Shown in pieces: positions 23,963 through 35,152 of a DNA stretch of 64,000 bases. How positions within the stretch are numbered: position 1 is the first letter of the stretch; every line of letters begins with the position of its first letter. Origin of the DNA: Mariprofundus sp. EBB-1 (GTDB lineage Bacteria; Pseudomonadota; Zetaproteobacteria; Mariprofundales; Mariprofundaceae); NCBI RefSeq assembly GCF_003665155.1, contig NZ_RCFQ01000010.1, forward strand, positions 24,079-88,078. The letters are read 5' to 3'. The notes under the pieces are model-generated. The model had not been told where the DNA came from. It ran no database searches and worked only from the letters and a program-made list of their open reading frames with translations. The position numbers and the translations under genes were made by a program.

Positions 23963-26425
23963 TTAATGTGCTACTGCCGGGTTATCGTCAACGTTATCAG
24001 GCAGTTTATCATCTAAATAAATGCCTGCAACGAGCCCAGGAACAAAACTTGTGGCCATACTTATACCCACTGGCATTCGAGTCAAGGCATGGTCTAACAC
24101 CTCATCCATATGACCCACAACATGCACTTCAAGGCCTGCTAAAACATCTGCATGGATGTCCTTTAAATCCTTTGCGTTTTCCTCAGGGATGATCGCTTCA
24201 GTTAAACCTCCACGATGGGCTGCCAACAACTTCTCTTTAAGACCACCAATGGGTAAAGCCTTACCTCGCAGCGTGATCTCTCCGGTCATACAAACATGTT
24301 TCTTGACCGGAATACCTGTCAGGGCAGAAACAATCGATGTTGCCATCCCCAGGCCAGCAGATGGCCCATCTTTCGGAATAGCTCCTTCCGGGACATGCAC
24401 ATGAATATCTACATGTTGATGAAAGTCCGGTTTTAAACCCAAGGGTTCAGCACGCGAACGCACATAGGTCAAAGCTGCCTGAATAGACTCCTGCATGACA
24501 TCGCCCAACTGACCAGTCACGGTCAATTTACCTTTACCGGGCATTAGGGCCGTTTCAATCTGAAGCAGCTCACCACCGACTTCCGTCCAGGCCAGCCCTG
24601 TCACCACACCTACCTGATCATGCTCTTCTGCCAGTCCGAATCTGTACTTGCGCACGCCTAGATAGGTTTCAATATCCGCAGCAGTTAAATTGAACGACCC
24701 CTTATTCTCTGATTGCACAACATTGCGTGCGACTTTCCTGCACAGCTTGGCCAAGGTACGCGATAAACCACGCACACCAGCTTCACGGGTGTAATACCGC
24801 ACCACTTCAGTCAATGCAGAATCATCCAGACTAAGCTGAGATTCTTTCAATCCGTGGTTTTTACGCTGTTTTTCCAGCAGGTAACGACGTGCAATCTCGA
24901 ACTTTTCACGCTCTGTATAACCTGAGATACGAATGATCTCCATACGATCCAATAATGGCCCCGGAATATTCAAGCTATTGGCAGTGGTAATAAACATCAC
25001 TTCGGAGAGATCGTAATCCACTTCCATATAGTGATCATTAAAGGTGTGATTCTGCTCTGGATCCAATACTTCCAACAATGCAGAAGATGGATCTCCACGG
25101 AAATCAGCCCCTAATTTATCTATCTCGTCAAACAAAAAGAGTGGGTTTTTGGTGCCCGCTTTTTTCATCGACTGAATCACTTTACCCGGCATGGAACCAA
25201 TATAGGTACGGCGATGACCACGAATTTCAGCTTCATCACGCACACCACCCAAACTCATGCGCACATATTCACGCTTAGTCGCGCGTGCAATAGATTTAGC
25301 CAGGGATGTTTTACCTACACCCGGAGGGCCCACAAAACAGAGAATCGGGCCTTTCATTTTACGCACCAGTTTAAGTACAGCCAAATGCTCCAGCACACGT
25401 TCTTTGACCTTTTCCAGACCAAAATGATCTTCATCCAGCACCTTTTCAGCTACTGTAATGTTTTTCCCAACACGTGAACGTTTTTTCCATGGAATATCAA
25501 GCAACCAATCCAGATAGTTGCGCACCACCGTTGCTTCCGAACTCATCGCCGGCATCATTTTCAAACGTTTAAACTCTGTTTCAGCCTTCTCTTTTGCTTC
25601 AGTGCTCAAGCCTGATTTTTGAATTTTCTCTTCCAACTGCTGCAGATCACTTTCGCCATCTTCATCACCCAGCTCTTTCTGAATCGCCTTCATCTGCTCA
25701 GACAGGTAATAATCGCGCTGGCTCTTCTCCATCTGACGCTTCACACGGCCACGGATGCGCTTATCCACCTGCATCAGTTCCATCTCATCTTCCATGTGTC
25801 CATACAAACGTTCCAGACGCTCAGTAACACTTGCGATTTCAAGCAGAGCCTGCTTCTCCTCAACCTTAAGGTTCAGGTGCGCTGCAATGGTATCAGCCAG
25901 CTTATCCGGCTCATCAACTGCTGAGACAGACACCATCACTTCAGGAGGCAGCTTCTTATTCAACTTCACATAGGCTTCAAACTTTTGAATCAGCGAGCGC
26001 GCCACATTCTCCTGCTCACGTTCATCCTCGCTCACTTCAGGCATCAAGGTATAGTGACCACACAGATAGTCCTCTTGTGAGGTCAATTCATCGACCAACA
26101 AGCGGGGGCCACCTTCAACCAACACCTTGATCGTACCATCAGGTAACTTTAGCAGCTGCAGAATATTGCCGAGTGTGCCAACGCCGTACAGTTCATCAGC
26201 ACCAGGGTCATCATGAGAAGCATCTTTTTGCGCCAGCAGCAAAATCTTTTTATCAGAGGCCATCACCTCTTCCAGTGCTTTGACTGATTTATCGCGGCCA
26301 ACAAACAATGGCACAATCATATGTGGAAACACGACAATATCGCGCAATGGCAGAACGGGAAGAACTCCCTCCTGCTCGGATTCAGCGTTCAAATCTTTGG
26401 CTTCGTCATTTACCCATTCGGCCAC
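23963..26425 (-). CDS. lon: ATP-dependent protease Lon
   Basis: An 820-residue serine protease of the cytosol. Domains in order: N-terminal substrate domain ([24 protein letters not shown]), coiled-coil region, AAA+ with Walker [10 protein letters not shown], Walker [12 protein letters not shown], and the protease domain with catalytic Ser in PKDGPSAG and the Lys in [10 protein letters not shown] place the start at a GTG (26425), because GAGGAG lies six bases upstream; a longer ATG frame from 26452 has no such site. It degrades damaged and regulatory proteins. It lies downstream of clpX as in many proteobacteria. Confidence 0.97.
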   Translation of the reverse strand: MAEWVNDEAKDLNAESEQEGVLPVLPLRDIVVFPHMIVPLFVGRDKSVKALEEVMASDKKILLLAQKDASHDDPGADELYGVGTLGNILQLLKLPDGTIKVLVEGGPRLLVDELTSQEDYLCGHYTLMPEVSEDEREQENVARSLIQKFEAYVKLNKKLPPEVMVSVSAVDEPDKLADTIAAHLNLKVEEKQALLEIASVTERLERLYGHMEDEMELMQVDKRIRGRVKRQMEKSQRDYYLSEQMKAIQKELGDEDGESDLQQLEEKIQKSGLSTEAKEKAETEFKRLKMMPAMSSEATVVRNYLDWLLDIPWKKRSRVGKNITVAEKVLDEDHFGLEKVKERVLEHLAVLKLVRKMKGPILCFVGPPGVGKTSLAKSIARATKREYVRMSLGGVRDEAEIRGHRRTYIGSMPGKVIQSMKKAGTKNPLFLFDEIDKLGADFRGDPSSALLEVLDPEQNHTFNDHYMEVDYDLSEVMFITTANSLNIPGPLLDRMEIIRISGYTEREKFEIARRYLLEKQRKNHGLKESQLSLDDSALTEVVRYYTREAGVRGLSRTLAKLCRKVARNVVQSENKGSFNLTAADIETYLGVRKYRFGLAEEHDQVGVVTGLAWTEVGGELLQIETALMPGKGKLTVTGQLGDVMQESIQAALTYVRSRAEPLGLKPDFHQHVDIHVHVPEGAIPKDGPSAGLGMATSIVSALTGIPVKKHVCMTGEITLRGKALPIGGLKEKLLAAHRGGLTEAIIPEENAKDLKDIHADVLAGLEVHVVGHMDEVLDHALTRMPVGISMATSFVPGLVAGIYLDDKLPDNVDDNPAVAH

Positions 26426-26587
26426 GTGGTACTCCTCATTACAGAAAAACATGCCGCTCCGGGCATATTAAGATACATACAATTCAGCAAAACTTCAGCG
26501 CATATACTGGCCGATTGCATGCTAATTTTATTCAACACTATTCATGTTTCTATTCAGAACACTCTGGTGCAAACACCCAGGTGAGCT

Positions 26588-27859
26588 TCAGGATGCAGCC
26601 TCAATGGGCTGAGCATCACCATCACCCGCCAACAATAACAGCGGTTTGCTCTTTCCTTCCACAGCATCACGATTCACGATACACTTCTCTACACCTGTCA
26701 TGGTTGGAATATCATACATCACATCCAGCATCACCGATTCCAGGATTGCACGCAATCCACGCGCGCCTGTTTTACGTTCTATCGCTTTTTCTGCAATAGC
26801 TTCAAGTGCGCCATCACTAAAGGATAACTCAACACCATCGTAAGCCATCAAGGCACCGAACTGTTTGGTCAATGCATTTTTTGGTTCAGTTAAAATACGC
26901 AACAGAGCCTCTTTATCCAATTGACTCAATGTTGCAACAGCCGGCAAACGACCTACCAGTTCAGGGATCAGTCCGAATTTAATCAGATCTTCCGGCTCCA
27001 CCTGACTTAAGGTGACACCAATATCTTTTTCATCTTCAGTCGATACTTCTGCGCCAAAACCAATCGATCGGCCCTTACCTTTAGCTTCAATCAATTTTTC
27101 CAAGCCAGCGAACGCACCACCAAGCACAAACAGTATATTGGTAGTATCTACCTGCATGAATTCTTGTTGTGGATGCTTACGCCCACCTTGTGGTGGTACT
27201 GCCGCGACAGTACCTTCAATCAATTTCAACAGCGCCTGCTGAACGCCTTCACCGGACACATCACGGGTAATCGAAGGACCTTCAGCCTTACGTGATAATT
27301 TATCCACTTCATCAATATAAACGATACCGCGCTGGGCTTTCTCAATATCGTAATCCGCCGCCTGTAACAGCTTCAGGATAATGTTCTCCACATCTTCACC
27401 GACATAACCTGCTTCAGTCAGAGTCGTTGCATCAGCCATCACAAATGGCACATCAAACACACGTGCCAGGGTTTGTGCCAACAGTGTTTTACCACATCCC
27501 GTCGGGCCTAATAACAGCACATTGGATTTGGAAATTTCGACTTCGTCTTTTTCATTATGCGCAATACGTTTGTAGTGGTTATAGACAGCGACCGACAACA
27601 ATCGTTTAGAGGATTCCTGACCAATAACATACTCATCAAGAAAAGCTTTGATTTCTGATGGGCGAGGGAGACCAGTCTCTTCCTTGATCTCTTTTTTATC
27701 ATCGGACAACTCTTCAACGATAATTTCGTTGCATAACTCAATGCATTCATCACAGATAAACACAGTAGGGCCGGCAATTAATTTTTTCACATCATGCTGT
27801 GATTTTCCGCAGAATGAGCAAAATAAAGTATTGTCGCCACTGCTACTCTGAGTCGTCAT
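26588..27859 (-). CDS. clpX: ClpXP protease ATPase subunit ClpX
   Basis: A 423-residue AAA+ unfoldase. The N-terminal zinc-binding domain has C-x2-C...C-x2-C ([18 protein letters not shown]). Walker A GPTGCGKT, Walker [11 protein letters not shown], and the ClpP-contact loop IGFGAE follow. Pore loop GYVGED is present. The ATG at 27859 has GGAGGT upstream and overlaps the 3' end of clpP by 17 bases; the longer frame from 27910 lies within clpP. It forms ClpXP with the upstream gene product. Confidence 0.97.
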   Translation of the reverse strand: MTTQSSSGDNTLFCSFCGKSQHDVKKLIAGPTVFICDECIELCNEIIVEELSDDKKEIKEETGLPRPSEIKAFLDEYVIGQESSKRLLSVAVYNHYKRIAHNEKDEVEISKSNVLLLGPTGCGKTLLAQTLARVFDVPFVMADATTLTEAGYVGEDVENIILKLLQAADYDIEKAQRGIVYIDEVDKLSRKAEGPSITRDVSGEGVQQALLKLIEGTVAAVPPQGGRKHPQQEFMQVDTTNILFVLGGAFAGLEKLIEAKGKGRSIGFGAEVSTEDEKDIGVTLSQVEPEDLIKFGLIPELVGRLPAVATLSQLDKEALLRILTEPKNALTKQFGALMAYDGVELSFSDGALEAIAEKAIERKTGARGLRAILESVMLDVMYDIPTMTGVEKCIVNRDAVEGKSKPLLLLAGDGDAQPIEAAS

Positions 27860-28466
27860 CCGAACCTCCGGCTGCGCCCAATTCTGCACGGGAAGACAGC
27901 ACATCATCAACCAAACCGTAATCTTTCGCCTGTTGTGCGGTCAAGAAATAATCCCGCTCCACATCATCAGATAATTTTTCCAACGGCTGCCCTGTATGCT
28001 CTGCCATCATCTCATTGAGTCGCTGCTTAAGACTTAAAATTTCACGTGCATGAATTTCGATGTCAGTGGCCTGACCCTGAAAACCACCCAGAGGCTGATG
28101 GATCATAATGCGCGAATTAGGTAGGGAAAAGCGTTTTCCTTTTGCCCCCGCCGCCAACAAATGGGCGCCCATACTAGCAGCCTGACCGATACAAAGTGTG
28201 GAAACATCACAACGGATATATTGCATGGTATCATAAATTGCCATACCAGCAGTCACCAAGCCACCCGGACTATTGATATACAGGTAGATGTCCTTATCAG
28301 GAGATTCAGATTCCAAGAATAACAACTGGGCGACAATCAAGTTAGACATATGATCGTCAACCTGACCATTCAGAAAAATAATGCGCTCTTTAAGCAGACG
28401 AGAAAAGATATCGTAAGAACGCTCTCCTCGGGCAGTATGCTCAACAACAACCGGAACTAGACTCAT
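27843..28466 (-). CDS. clpP: ATP-dependent Clp protease proteolytic subunit
   Basis: A 207-residue serine protease. The catalytic triad is complete: Ser in GQAASMGA, His in MIHQPLGG, and Asp in VERDYFL. The N-terminal [23 protein letters not shown] is the axial-loop region typical of the family. The C-terminal acidic tail (GGSDDDSE) is also the site where clpX begins. Located between tig and clpX, the classical order. Confidence 0.98.
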   Translation of the reverse strand: MSLVPVVVEHTARGERSYDIFSRLLKERIIFLNGQVDDHMSNLIVAQLLFLESESPDKDIYLYINSPGGLVTAGMAIYDTMQYIRCDVSTLCIGQAASMGAHLLAAGAKGKRFSLPNSRIMIHQPLGGFQGQATDIEIHAREILSLKQRLNEMMAEHTGQPLEKLSDDVERDYFLTAQQAKDYGLVDDVLSSRAELGAAGGSDDDSE

Positions 28467-28591
28467 GTGTTCTCCTGTTTAATCAAACGGCTTATAGCCA
28501 CCCAATCATCAAAACTCTGCGACTCACCATAAAGCCAATGATCAATAAAACAATATTTTGCAAAAGTCATTCCTGAATCAAAGCGACCTTT

Positions 28592-29917
28592 TTATTGTGC
28601 TTGCTCGGCTTGCCAATCTGATAGTGATGTATTCGCGGCTGTGGTTGTAGCCTTCTCAACAAGATAAGCGATACATTTACGCTCAAGCAGAGCATCCTGC
28701 ATAGATGCAACCTGCTCTTTCTGGCTCTTGATCCATGCTTTAAACTGATCGCGCTGCTCTTCAGGATACTGCTGTGATTGACGATCCATCTCCGCTTCCA
28801 ACTCAGCATCATCCACATTCAGATCCGCTTTTTCGCGCACCTGCTGCAACAAAATCGATAATTTCAAACCACGCTCAGAACGTGTGCGAATTTCCTGAAT
28901 GAACGCTTCATCCTTAAGCATTTCTTCTGGCGTTTCCATGCCCTGTTCTTTCATGTTGGCCAATACACGCTTAGCCGACTCCTGCATATCCTGCGCGATC
29001 AATGGCTCAGGTAACTCCATGGCATTGGCTGCGATCAAGGCATCCAGCGCTGCATCGCGTGTAGTGCTATAAGACGCCTGCTCAGCTTCTTCAGCCAAAC
29101 GTTTCTGAGCATCCGCATTCAAGGCAGCACCATCTTCAAATCCAACCAGAACTGCCAACTCATCTTCATTTTTGGCGGTGATTGGCTTGCCTACAGTCTT
29201 AATATGCGTAGCAAACTCAGCTGCTTTACCAGCCAGGTGGGCTGCCTGATAATCTTCCGGAAAACTCACTGTGACAACAACATCATCACCGGCCTTCTTA
29301 CCGATCAACTGCTCTTCAAAGCCCGGTATAAAACGTGCTTCACCCAACACCAGCGGCACATCTTCACCCTTACCACCATCAAATGCTTCACCATCAATAG
29401 AACCGACAAAGTCGATATGTAACTGATCACCATTTTCAGAAGCACGTTCTGCTTCAATCTCAAATTTTACCTGCGATTTCATTAAACGCTCAATAACCTG
29501 TTCAATATCAGCATTTTCAACAGTTACAGTAGTTTCATTGAATGCCAGCTTACTCACATCAGCCAATTCTACTTCCGGCCAGGTAGCTACTTTCATGGTG
29601 AATTCAAAACCTTCTGCAGACTGTACGGATGGAATATCGATCATAGGCTGCACAGCAGGCTTCAAACCGGATGATTCTATGGCTGTGACATAATGTGACT
29701 GAATCAGTGCAGATACTGTTTCTTCATGAATCTTAGGACCGAACTGCTTCTTAATGACATGAGCAGGTGTTTTACCCGGACGGAAACCCGGTAATTTAGC
29801 CTGGCTAGTGAGTTTTTTCATCTGGTCAGCATACACGCGATCATATTCGCCCTGTGCTACAGTAACATGTACTTCGTATTCATGCGTTGCAAGTTCTTTC
29901 ACATCGGTCTTAATCAT
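28592..29917 (-). CDS. tig: Trigger factor chaperone
   Basis: A 441-residue ribosome-bound chaperone and prolyl isomerase. The ribosome-binding N-domain contains the signature LPGFRPGKTP, followed by the FKBP domain (GDQLHIDFVGSIDGEAF, FIPGFEEQLIGKKAGDDV) and the long helical C-domain. The ATG at 29917 has GGAG seven bases upstream; the longer frame (to 30013) would run through the tRNA-Leu gene and is rejected. A tRNA-Leu gene precedes it by 61 bases. Confidence 0.97.
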   Translation of the reverse strand: MIKTDVKELATHEYEVHVTVAQGEYDRVYADQMKKLTSQAKLPGFRPGKTPAHVIKKQFGPKIHEETVSALIQSHYVTAIESSGLKPAVQPMIDIPSVQSAEGFEFTMKVATWPEVELADVSKLAFNETTVTVENADIEQVIERLMKSQVKFEIEAERASENGDQLHIDFVGSIDGEAFDGGKGEDVPLVLGEARFIPGFEEQLIGKKAGDDVVVTVSFPEDYQAAHLAGKAAEFATHIKTVGKPITAKNEDELAVLVGFEDGAALNADAQKRLAEEAEQASYSTTRDAALDALIAANAMELPEPLIAQDMQESAKRVLANMKEQGMETPEEMLKDEAFIQEIRTRSERGLKLSILLQQVREKADLNVDDAELEAEMDRQSQQYPEEQRDQFKAWIKSQKEQVASMQDALLERKCIAYLVEKATTTAANTSLSDWQAEQAQ

Positions 29918-29978
29918 TGAATTCTCCATTCGGACATTAAAAAAAGGATGCTCTGAAAAATCAGAACATCCATATGTA

Positions 29979-30062
29979 TGGTACGAGGGGGGGGACTCGA
30001 ACCCCCACATCATGGATACTGGTACCTAAAACCAGCGCGTCTACCAATTCCGCCACCCTCGC
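29979..30062 (-). tRNA. tRNA-Leu (TAG)
   Basis: An 84-base class II tRNA with encoded CCA, discriminator A, acceptor GCGAGGG/CCCTCGT, anticodon loop TTTTAGGT giving TAG, a long variable arm (AGTATCCATGATGT), and T-loop GGTTCGAGTCC. It lies directly upstream of tig on the same strand. The 247 bases on its other side, up to ridA, hold no recognisable gene. Confidence 0.96.
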
Positions 30063-30309
30063 ATATAAAAAACGTTGTAGCTAAAAAGTAGTGACTGCTT
30101 AATATTACAACAGTCAAAACCAACCGAAAAGAGGAGTGAAGTAAAAGCCACTCCGCCAAAACGGATGCGAATCATGCCACCAGCTTAAGCGAAATCAAGA
30201 ACTCTCACGTCACAAACCAGAAAAACAGACAAAAGCCAACGCAAACGAGTACCTTTTAAACATCATCACACCCACGCATACAACGCGGCTTACGGAAATG
30301 ACACGGCCT

Positions 30310-30708
30310 TCACGCTGTTGAATCAAGCATCCTAGCGGTCACATCCATCTCAACTAGCGCCCCTAACGGCAATGCCGCTACTGCCACTGTCGCTCGCGCA
30401 GGTCGGTGCTCACCCAGCCAGTCTGCATAAATAGCATTCACTTTGGGAAAATCATTCATATCCACAAGGAATATATTTACTTTCAGAATATCATTCAAAT
30501 CTGCTCCTGCTTCAGCCAGCACAGCAGTCAAATTTTTTGTCACCTGTTGAGCCTGAGATTCCACACCATCACCCACAAGCGTGCCCTTTTGGGGATCAAG
30601 GCCAATTTGACCGGAAGCGTACAACACACCACCGGATACTACCGCCTGACTATATGCCCCCACAGCTTTAGGTGCCTGTTCTGAATGAATCACTTTAATC
30701 ACACTCAT
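30310..30708 (-). CDS. ridA: RidA-family reactive intermediate deaminase
   Basis: A 132-residue RidA/YjgF/UK114 protein that hydrolyses reactive enamine/imine intermediates made by PLP enzymes. Family features: APKAVGAYSQAV, YASGQIGLDP, and the catalytic Arg in RPARATVAVAALP followed by ALVEMDVTA. Trimeric cytosolic enzyme. Its ATG overlaps the spoT stop by 4 bases (ATGA), so it is translated with spoT; this pair is common in proteobacteria. Confidence 0.96.
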   Translation of the reverse strand: MSVIKVIHSEQAPKAVGAYSQAVVSGGVLYASGQIGLDPQKGTLVGDGVESQAQQVTKNLTAVLAEAGADLNDILKVNIFLVDMNDFPKVNAIYADWLGEHRPARATVAVAALPLGALVEMDVTARMLDSTA

Positions 30709-32843
30709 TTTTCACTTCCTTTCTTGTGATGATTTCGGCCGGCAAAGAAGTCACGCAGCGTTTCACCCAGCGCACGAGTCTCCGGCTTACCACTTAGACC
30801 AATACGATTACGTCGACTCACGCTCACAATACCGTCAATAGACTTGATAGCTCGCAGCACACGCGCCAAATGCACACGATCTTCCACTTCAACAAGGTAT
30901 AGCAGCTCGGTCATCGAACCGCCACGCTGATTTAATTTCAAATCTTCAATGCTCGAACCCGCATCAGCAATACAGCGTGTCACATCCGCCAGCATGCCGC
31001 GCCTATTGAGCGAACGGGTTTCAATCCCTGTCCTGAACAACTGTCCCGGTTGAGGCTGCCAATCCACTTCAAGCCAATCCAATGACTCACCATCCATCAC
31101 CGCACTGCATTTACTGTGATGTAATGTCATGCCTTCACTGGCATTCAGATGCCCCACCACACTATCTCCAGGAATAGGATGACAACATTCAGCCGCATGC
31201 ATGTAGGTGCGTTTCATACCCGTCAACTTAAATGGCAACGAACGCTTCTGCGGCATTGCATCAAACAGCGTATGTATAGCGAGAACACCACTGCCTAAAC
31301 GCATCTTGAGTTCATTGATATCAGCACACCCACATAAGGTCAGCACTTCAGCACTAACATCCTTAACGCCCACGCTTTCTTGCAGAATTTTCTCTCCCAT
31401 ACGAATACTGCTATGCCGCTCCTGCCGGCGGAACCACTGGCGAATAGCCTGCTTCGCTCTTGGCGTCTTAACATATTGCAGCCATTGACGGCTAGGGGTT
31501 TGATCAGGACTGGTCATCACTTCAATCTGATCACCGTTGCGTAACCGCGCGGAGAAATCAGACACTTCACCATTGATACGCACGCCCACACAATGCTGTC
31601 CTACATCTGTATGTACTGCGTAAGCAAAATCGAGTGGCTTCGCACCACGCGGCAAGGAATAAATATCTCCATCAGGACTGAATACATACACTTCTCTCAC
31701 GAACAGATCCAGGCGCACATTTTCAAGCAATTCACCTGGATTATCAGCGTCCTTAAGCACCTTCGTCAGTTGCTTCAGCCACTGGAAACTATCTTGATCT
31801 TTGCTATCGACCCCTTTTTTATACACCCAATGCGCCGCGACGCCATCTTCAGCGTACACATGCATTGCCTCGGTACGAATCTGTACTTCTATACGAAAGT
31901 TTTCAGGCCCGATAACCACCGTATGCAGAGACTGATAGCCATTGGGTTTTGGTATGGCGATATAGTCCTTAAAGCGCCCCGGCACAGGCCTATACAGGCT
32001 ATGCACCACACCAAGAGCCTGGTAACACGTTGTCATATCTTCAACAATCACCCGGAAGGCTAATAGATCAAAAATCTCTTCAAAGTTCACATGCTTGCGC
32101 TGCATTTTTTCATGGATGCTATACAGATGCTTCATGCGCCCCTGCACCTCGGCTTTTAAGCCCTGCCGCAAAAGCGCCTGCTGAATCACACTTTCCAAAC
32201 GTTCACGCGTTTGGTTCAAGCCCTCCAGGCGATCCTGGATTTCTGCCAGCAGAGCTTTGTAAGCATCTGTCTCCAAGTAAGAGAAGACCAAATCTTCCAT
32301 CTCTTGCTTGATCCAGTGAATGCCAAGACGATGGGCGAGAGGCGCATAAATCTCCAGTGTCTCTTCACCAATAGCTTTGCGCTTATGTTCCGGCATAAAT
32401 CCAAGCGTACGCATATTATGCAGACGATCCGCCAGCTTCACGATCAACACACGTAAATCTTTAGCGGTCGCTAAGATCATCTTGCGGAAGTTTTCCGCCT
32501 GCTTCTGCTCTTTAGATGAGAAATGAATCTTACCGATTTTGGTCACACCATCGACAAGACCTGCCACATCAGCACCAAAATGCCGCTCAACATCAGCCAG
32601 ACTTACGTTGGTATCTTCAACGGTATCGTGTAGTAAGCCTGTAATAATAGTAGATGCATCCATACCCAGACTGGATAAAATATCGGCAACAGCCAAAGGA
32701 TGCGTGATATACGACTCACCGGAATTACGGACTTGGCCAGCATGTGCATGCGCTGCAAACACATAAGCCTGATTGATAAGATCAATATCAGCATTTGGTG
32801 CGTATGCAGCTACGCGTTCAGTAATTTCATAAATTCGGCTCAT
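30705..32843 (-). CDS. spoT: Bifunctional (p)ppGpp synthase/hydrolase
   Basis: A 712-residue Rel/SpoT protein controlling the stringent response. The N-terminal HD hydrolase is intact: HAHAGQVRNSGESYITHPL, LLHDTVEDT, and KLADRLHNMRT. The synthetase domain carries RFKDYIAIPKPNGYQSLHT, where RFKD (rather than EFDD) is typical of bifunctional enzymes. TGS (VYVFSPDGDIYSLPRGA), a zinc-finger/helical part (CCHPIPGD) and a C-terminal ACT domain follow. It lies in gmk-rpoZ-spoT-ridA order, as in many proteobacteria. Confidence 0.96.
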   Translation of the reverse strand: MSRIYEITERVAAYAPNADIDLINQAYVFAAHAHAGQVRNSGESYITHPLAVADILSSLGMDASTIITGLLHDTVEDTNVSLADVERHFGADVAGLVDGVTKIGKIHFSSKEQKQAENFRKMILATAKDLRVLIVKLADRLHNMRTLGFMPEHKRKAIGEETLEIYAPLAHRLGIHWIKQEMEDLVFSYLETDAYKALLAEIQDRLEGLNQTRERLESVIQQALLRQGLKAEVQGRMKHLYSIHEKMQRKHVNFEEIFDLLAFRVIVEDMTTCYQALGVVHSLYRPVPGRFKDYIAIPKPNGYQSLHTVVIGPENFRIEVQIRTEAMHVYAEDGVAAHWVYKKGVDSKDQDSFQWLKQLTKVLKDADNPGELLENVRLDLFVREVYVFSPDGDIYSLPRGAKPLDFAYAVHTDVGQHCVGVRINGEVSDFSARLRNGDQIEVMTSPDQTPSRQWLQYVKTPRAKQAIRQWFRRQERHSSIRMGEKILQESVGVKDVSAEVLTLCGCADINELKMRLGSGVLAIHTLFDAMPQKRSLPFKLTGMKRTYMHAAECCHPIPGDSVVGHLNASEGMTLHHSKCSAVMDGESLDWLEVDWQPQPGQLFRTGIETRSLNRRGMLADVTRCIADAGSSIEDLKLNQRGGSMTELLYLVEVEDRVHLARVLRAIKSIDGIVSVSRRNRIGLSGKPETRALGETLRDFFAGRNHHKKGSEK

Positions 32844-32894
32844 AATTCAGAGCAATCGCTCAGAAAGCCTCTAAATAGACAAAAAGTGCGAAAA

Positions 32895-33158
32895 TCAGGC
32901 TGCGCCTTCAGCACCTTCTTCTTCTGCAAAAGCAGCCTGTCGGCGACGCTCCTGATCATCCTGCTCGAACAGTGAATCCCATGACACAAAACCTTCACCC
33001 ATTTCACGCAATGCCTGTACAGCAGGCTTATCACCTTCGGTTTCAAGCATTGCAGGCAGGCCATTCAATAACTGACGGGCACGGCGCGCTGAAAGTAAAA
33101 CCATTTCAAAACGATTAGGGTAATAACGAACACAATCTTCTACAGTAACACGAGCCAT
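32895..33158 (-). CDS. rpoZ: RNA polymerase omega subunit
   Basis: An 87-residue omega subunit: MARVTVEDCVRYYPNRFEMVLLSARRARQL is diagnostic. The end is acidic and Ala/Glu-rich (FAEEEGAEGAA). The ATG at 33158 has GGAGG nine bases upstream; the longer frame to 33227 is rejected. Omega aids assembly of beta-prime and, in proteobacteria, forms part of a ppGpp site, which fits its place before spoT. Confidence 0.96.
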   Translation of the reverse strand: MARVTVEDCVRYYPNRFEMVLLSARRARQLLNGLPAMLETEGDKPAVQALREMGEGFVSWDSLFEQDDQERRRQAAFAEEEGAEGAA

Positions 33159-33278
33159 CAGGCTTACCTCCAAACAAAAAAACAATGAATATGGTCTGGA
33201 AGATAGGAGTGGACAGGCAAATTGCAACCACAGAACTATAAAAACACTTTACAATGTAGTAATCTGAGGTGCTTATAC

Positions 33279-34084
<806 letters not shown>

Positions 34085-34132
34085 CTATAAAACGCCTGTA
34101 GCGAAAGCCTGCGAGCATGCACGCGACACCCA

Positions 34133-35152
34133 TTACGCGCCATCACCTTCATACAGGATCAACCATGGTTCAGAGCTGTTTTTCCGTGCCATATAAAGTT
34201 GTTTGTGACTCTCTGCATTAAAATCATTCGATTGATAACGTTGGTTAAACACAACCAACACAGCCTCACCGTCTTGCCCCTTATCAGCACTCGGAATGAT
34301 CTTTATATCCGATAACGTAACCTTGATAAACGATTTACTACCGTTCACCCGCCGTTTGTATGCAACCCAGGAGTTATAATCATGTTTCAAGGTTTTGAAT
34401 GATTTATGATAATGCCTCAGGTAGGCCTTACTATCGCGTGACTCCCAATCTTCACGCCAGATTTCTATAGCAGCACGCACCGATTGATAAACATCCGCCG
34501 GAGACGACTCCTTGCTCTCAACCACAACAGCTGGCGCAGGCTCTACTTTCGTATTTTGCGACGCTTTTGGCTCCGCTGAGACATGGGTTTCAGTTGGCTG
34601 CGGCGTCACGGCAGCACGAGGCTGCACCAGGCTGGCCACCTTGACCGGAGCAATGGCCACCTCTTTAACGACAGCAGGCTTATGCACTACAGCTTGCAAG
34701 GCAGAAGGTTTTGCGCTGCTCACGCGTTCCACAAATGCATTTAAACGCGTATTGGCCTTATCCAAACCGTCTGTGATACGTGCCCGTTTGAGTGCTCCAA
34801 TATCATCATTCACCGCATGCGCATAATGGCCAGCCCGATCCGCGGCCTCAACAGACTGTCGGCGATACGCCTCAGCCTTGATTAAGGCTGCCAACTGATT
34901 TTTCTTCACGGCCTCTGTATTTAAAAAGGCCAACGCTTGAGCTGTACTGCCCTGGTTCATTGCCATCGTCGCCAGAAAAATTTCCCGCTCCCCTAATGCC
35001 AGCGACTGCACCACTTCACTATCACCGGATTTAAGTAACTGATAAACATCCTGCTTACTCATTCGACTGGCAGTAGCATCGGTCACTTGTAAGGGAATAC
35101 ACAACCAAGCTAACACCAATAAAAACAGATATTTCGTCTGCATTTTTTTCAT
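34133..35152 (-). CDS. Exported protein with C-terminal NTF2-like domain
   Basis: A 339-residue protein with a signal peptide (YLFLLVLAWLCIPLQVTDATA). Residues 30-145 are helical, possibly TPR-like. About 150-220 is a Pro/Val/Ala-rich linker (VKVASLVQPRAAVTPQP...). The C-terminal 120 residues (VRAAIEIWREDWESRDSKAYLRHY... through YMARKNSSEPWLIL) match the NTF2/SnoaL-like fold seen in envelope proteins with L,D-transpeptidases (Cds6-type domain). Its start overlaps the M14 peptidase stop by 4 bases, so both probably act on the cell wall or a peptide in the periplasm; that is inference. Confidence 0.75.
   Translation of the reverse strand: MKKMQTKYLFLLVLAWLCIPLQVTDATASRMSKQDVYQLLKSGDSEVVQSLALGEREIFLATMAMNQGSTAQALAFLNTEAVKKNQLAALIKAEAYRRQSVEAADRAGHYAHAVNDDIGALKRARITDGLDKANTRLNAFVERVSSAKPSALQAVVHKPAVVKEVAIAPVKVASLVQPRAAVTPQPTETHVSAEPKASQNTKVEPAPAVVVESKESSPADVYQSVRAAIEIWREDWESRDSKAYLRHYHKSFKTLKHDYNSWVAYKRRVNGSKSFIKVTLSDIKIIPSADKGQDGEAVLVVFNQRYQSNDFNAESHKQLYMARKNSSEPWLILYEGDGA

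Noticed and set aside
29918..30013. N-terminal extension of trigger factor
   Set aside because: It would translate the tRNA-Leu gene; the ATG at 29917 has a proper ribosome-binding site and the family N-terminus.
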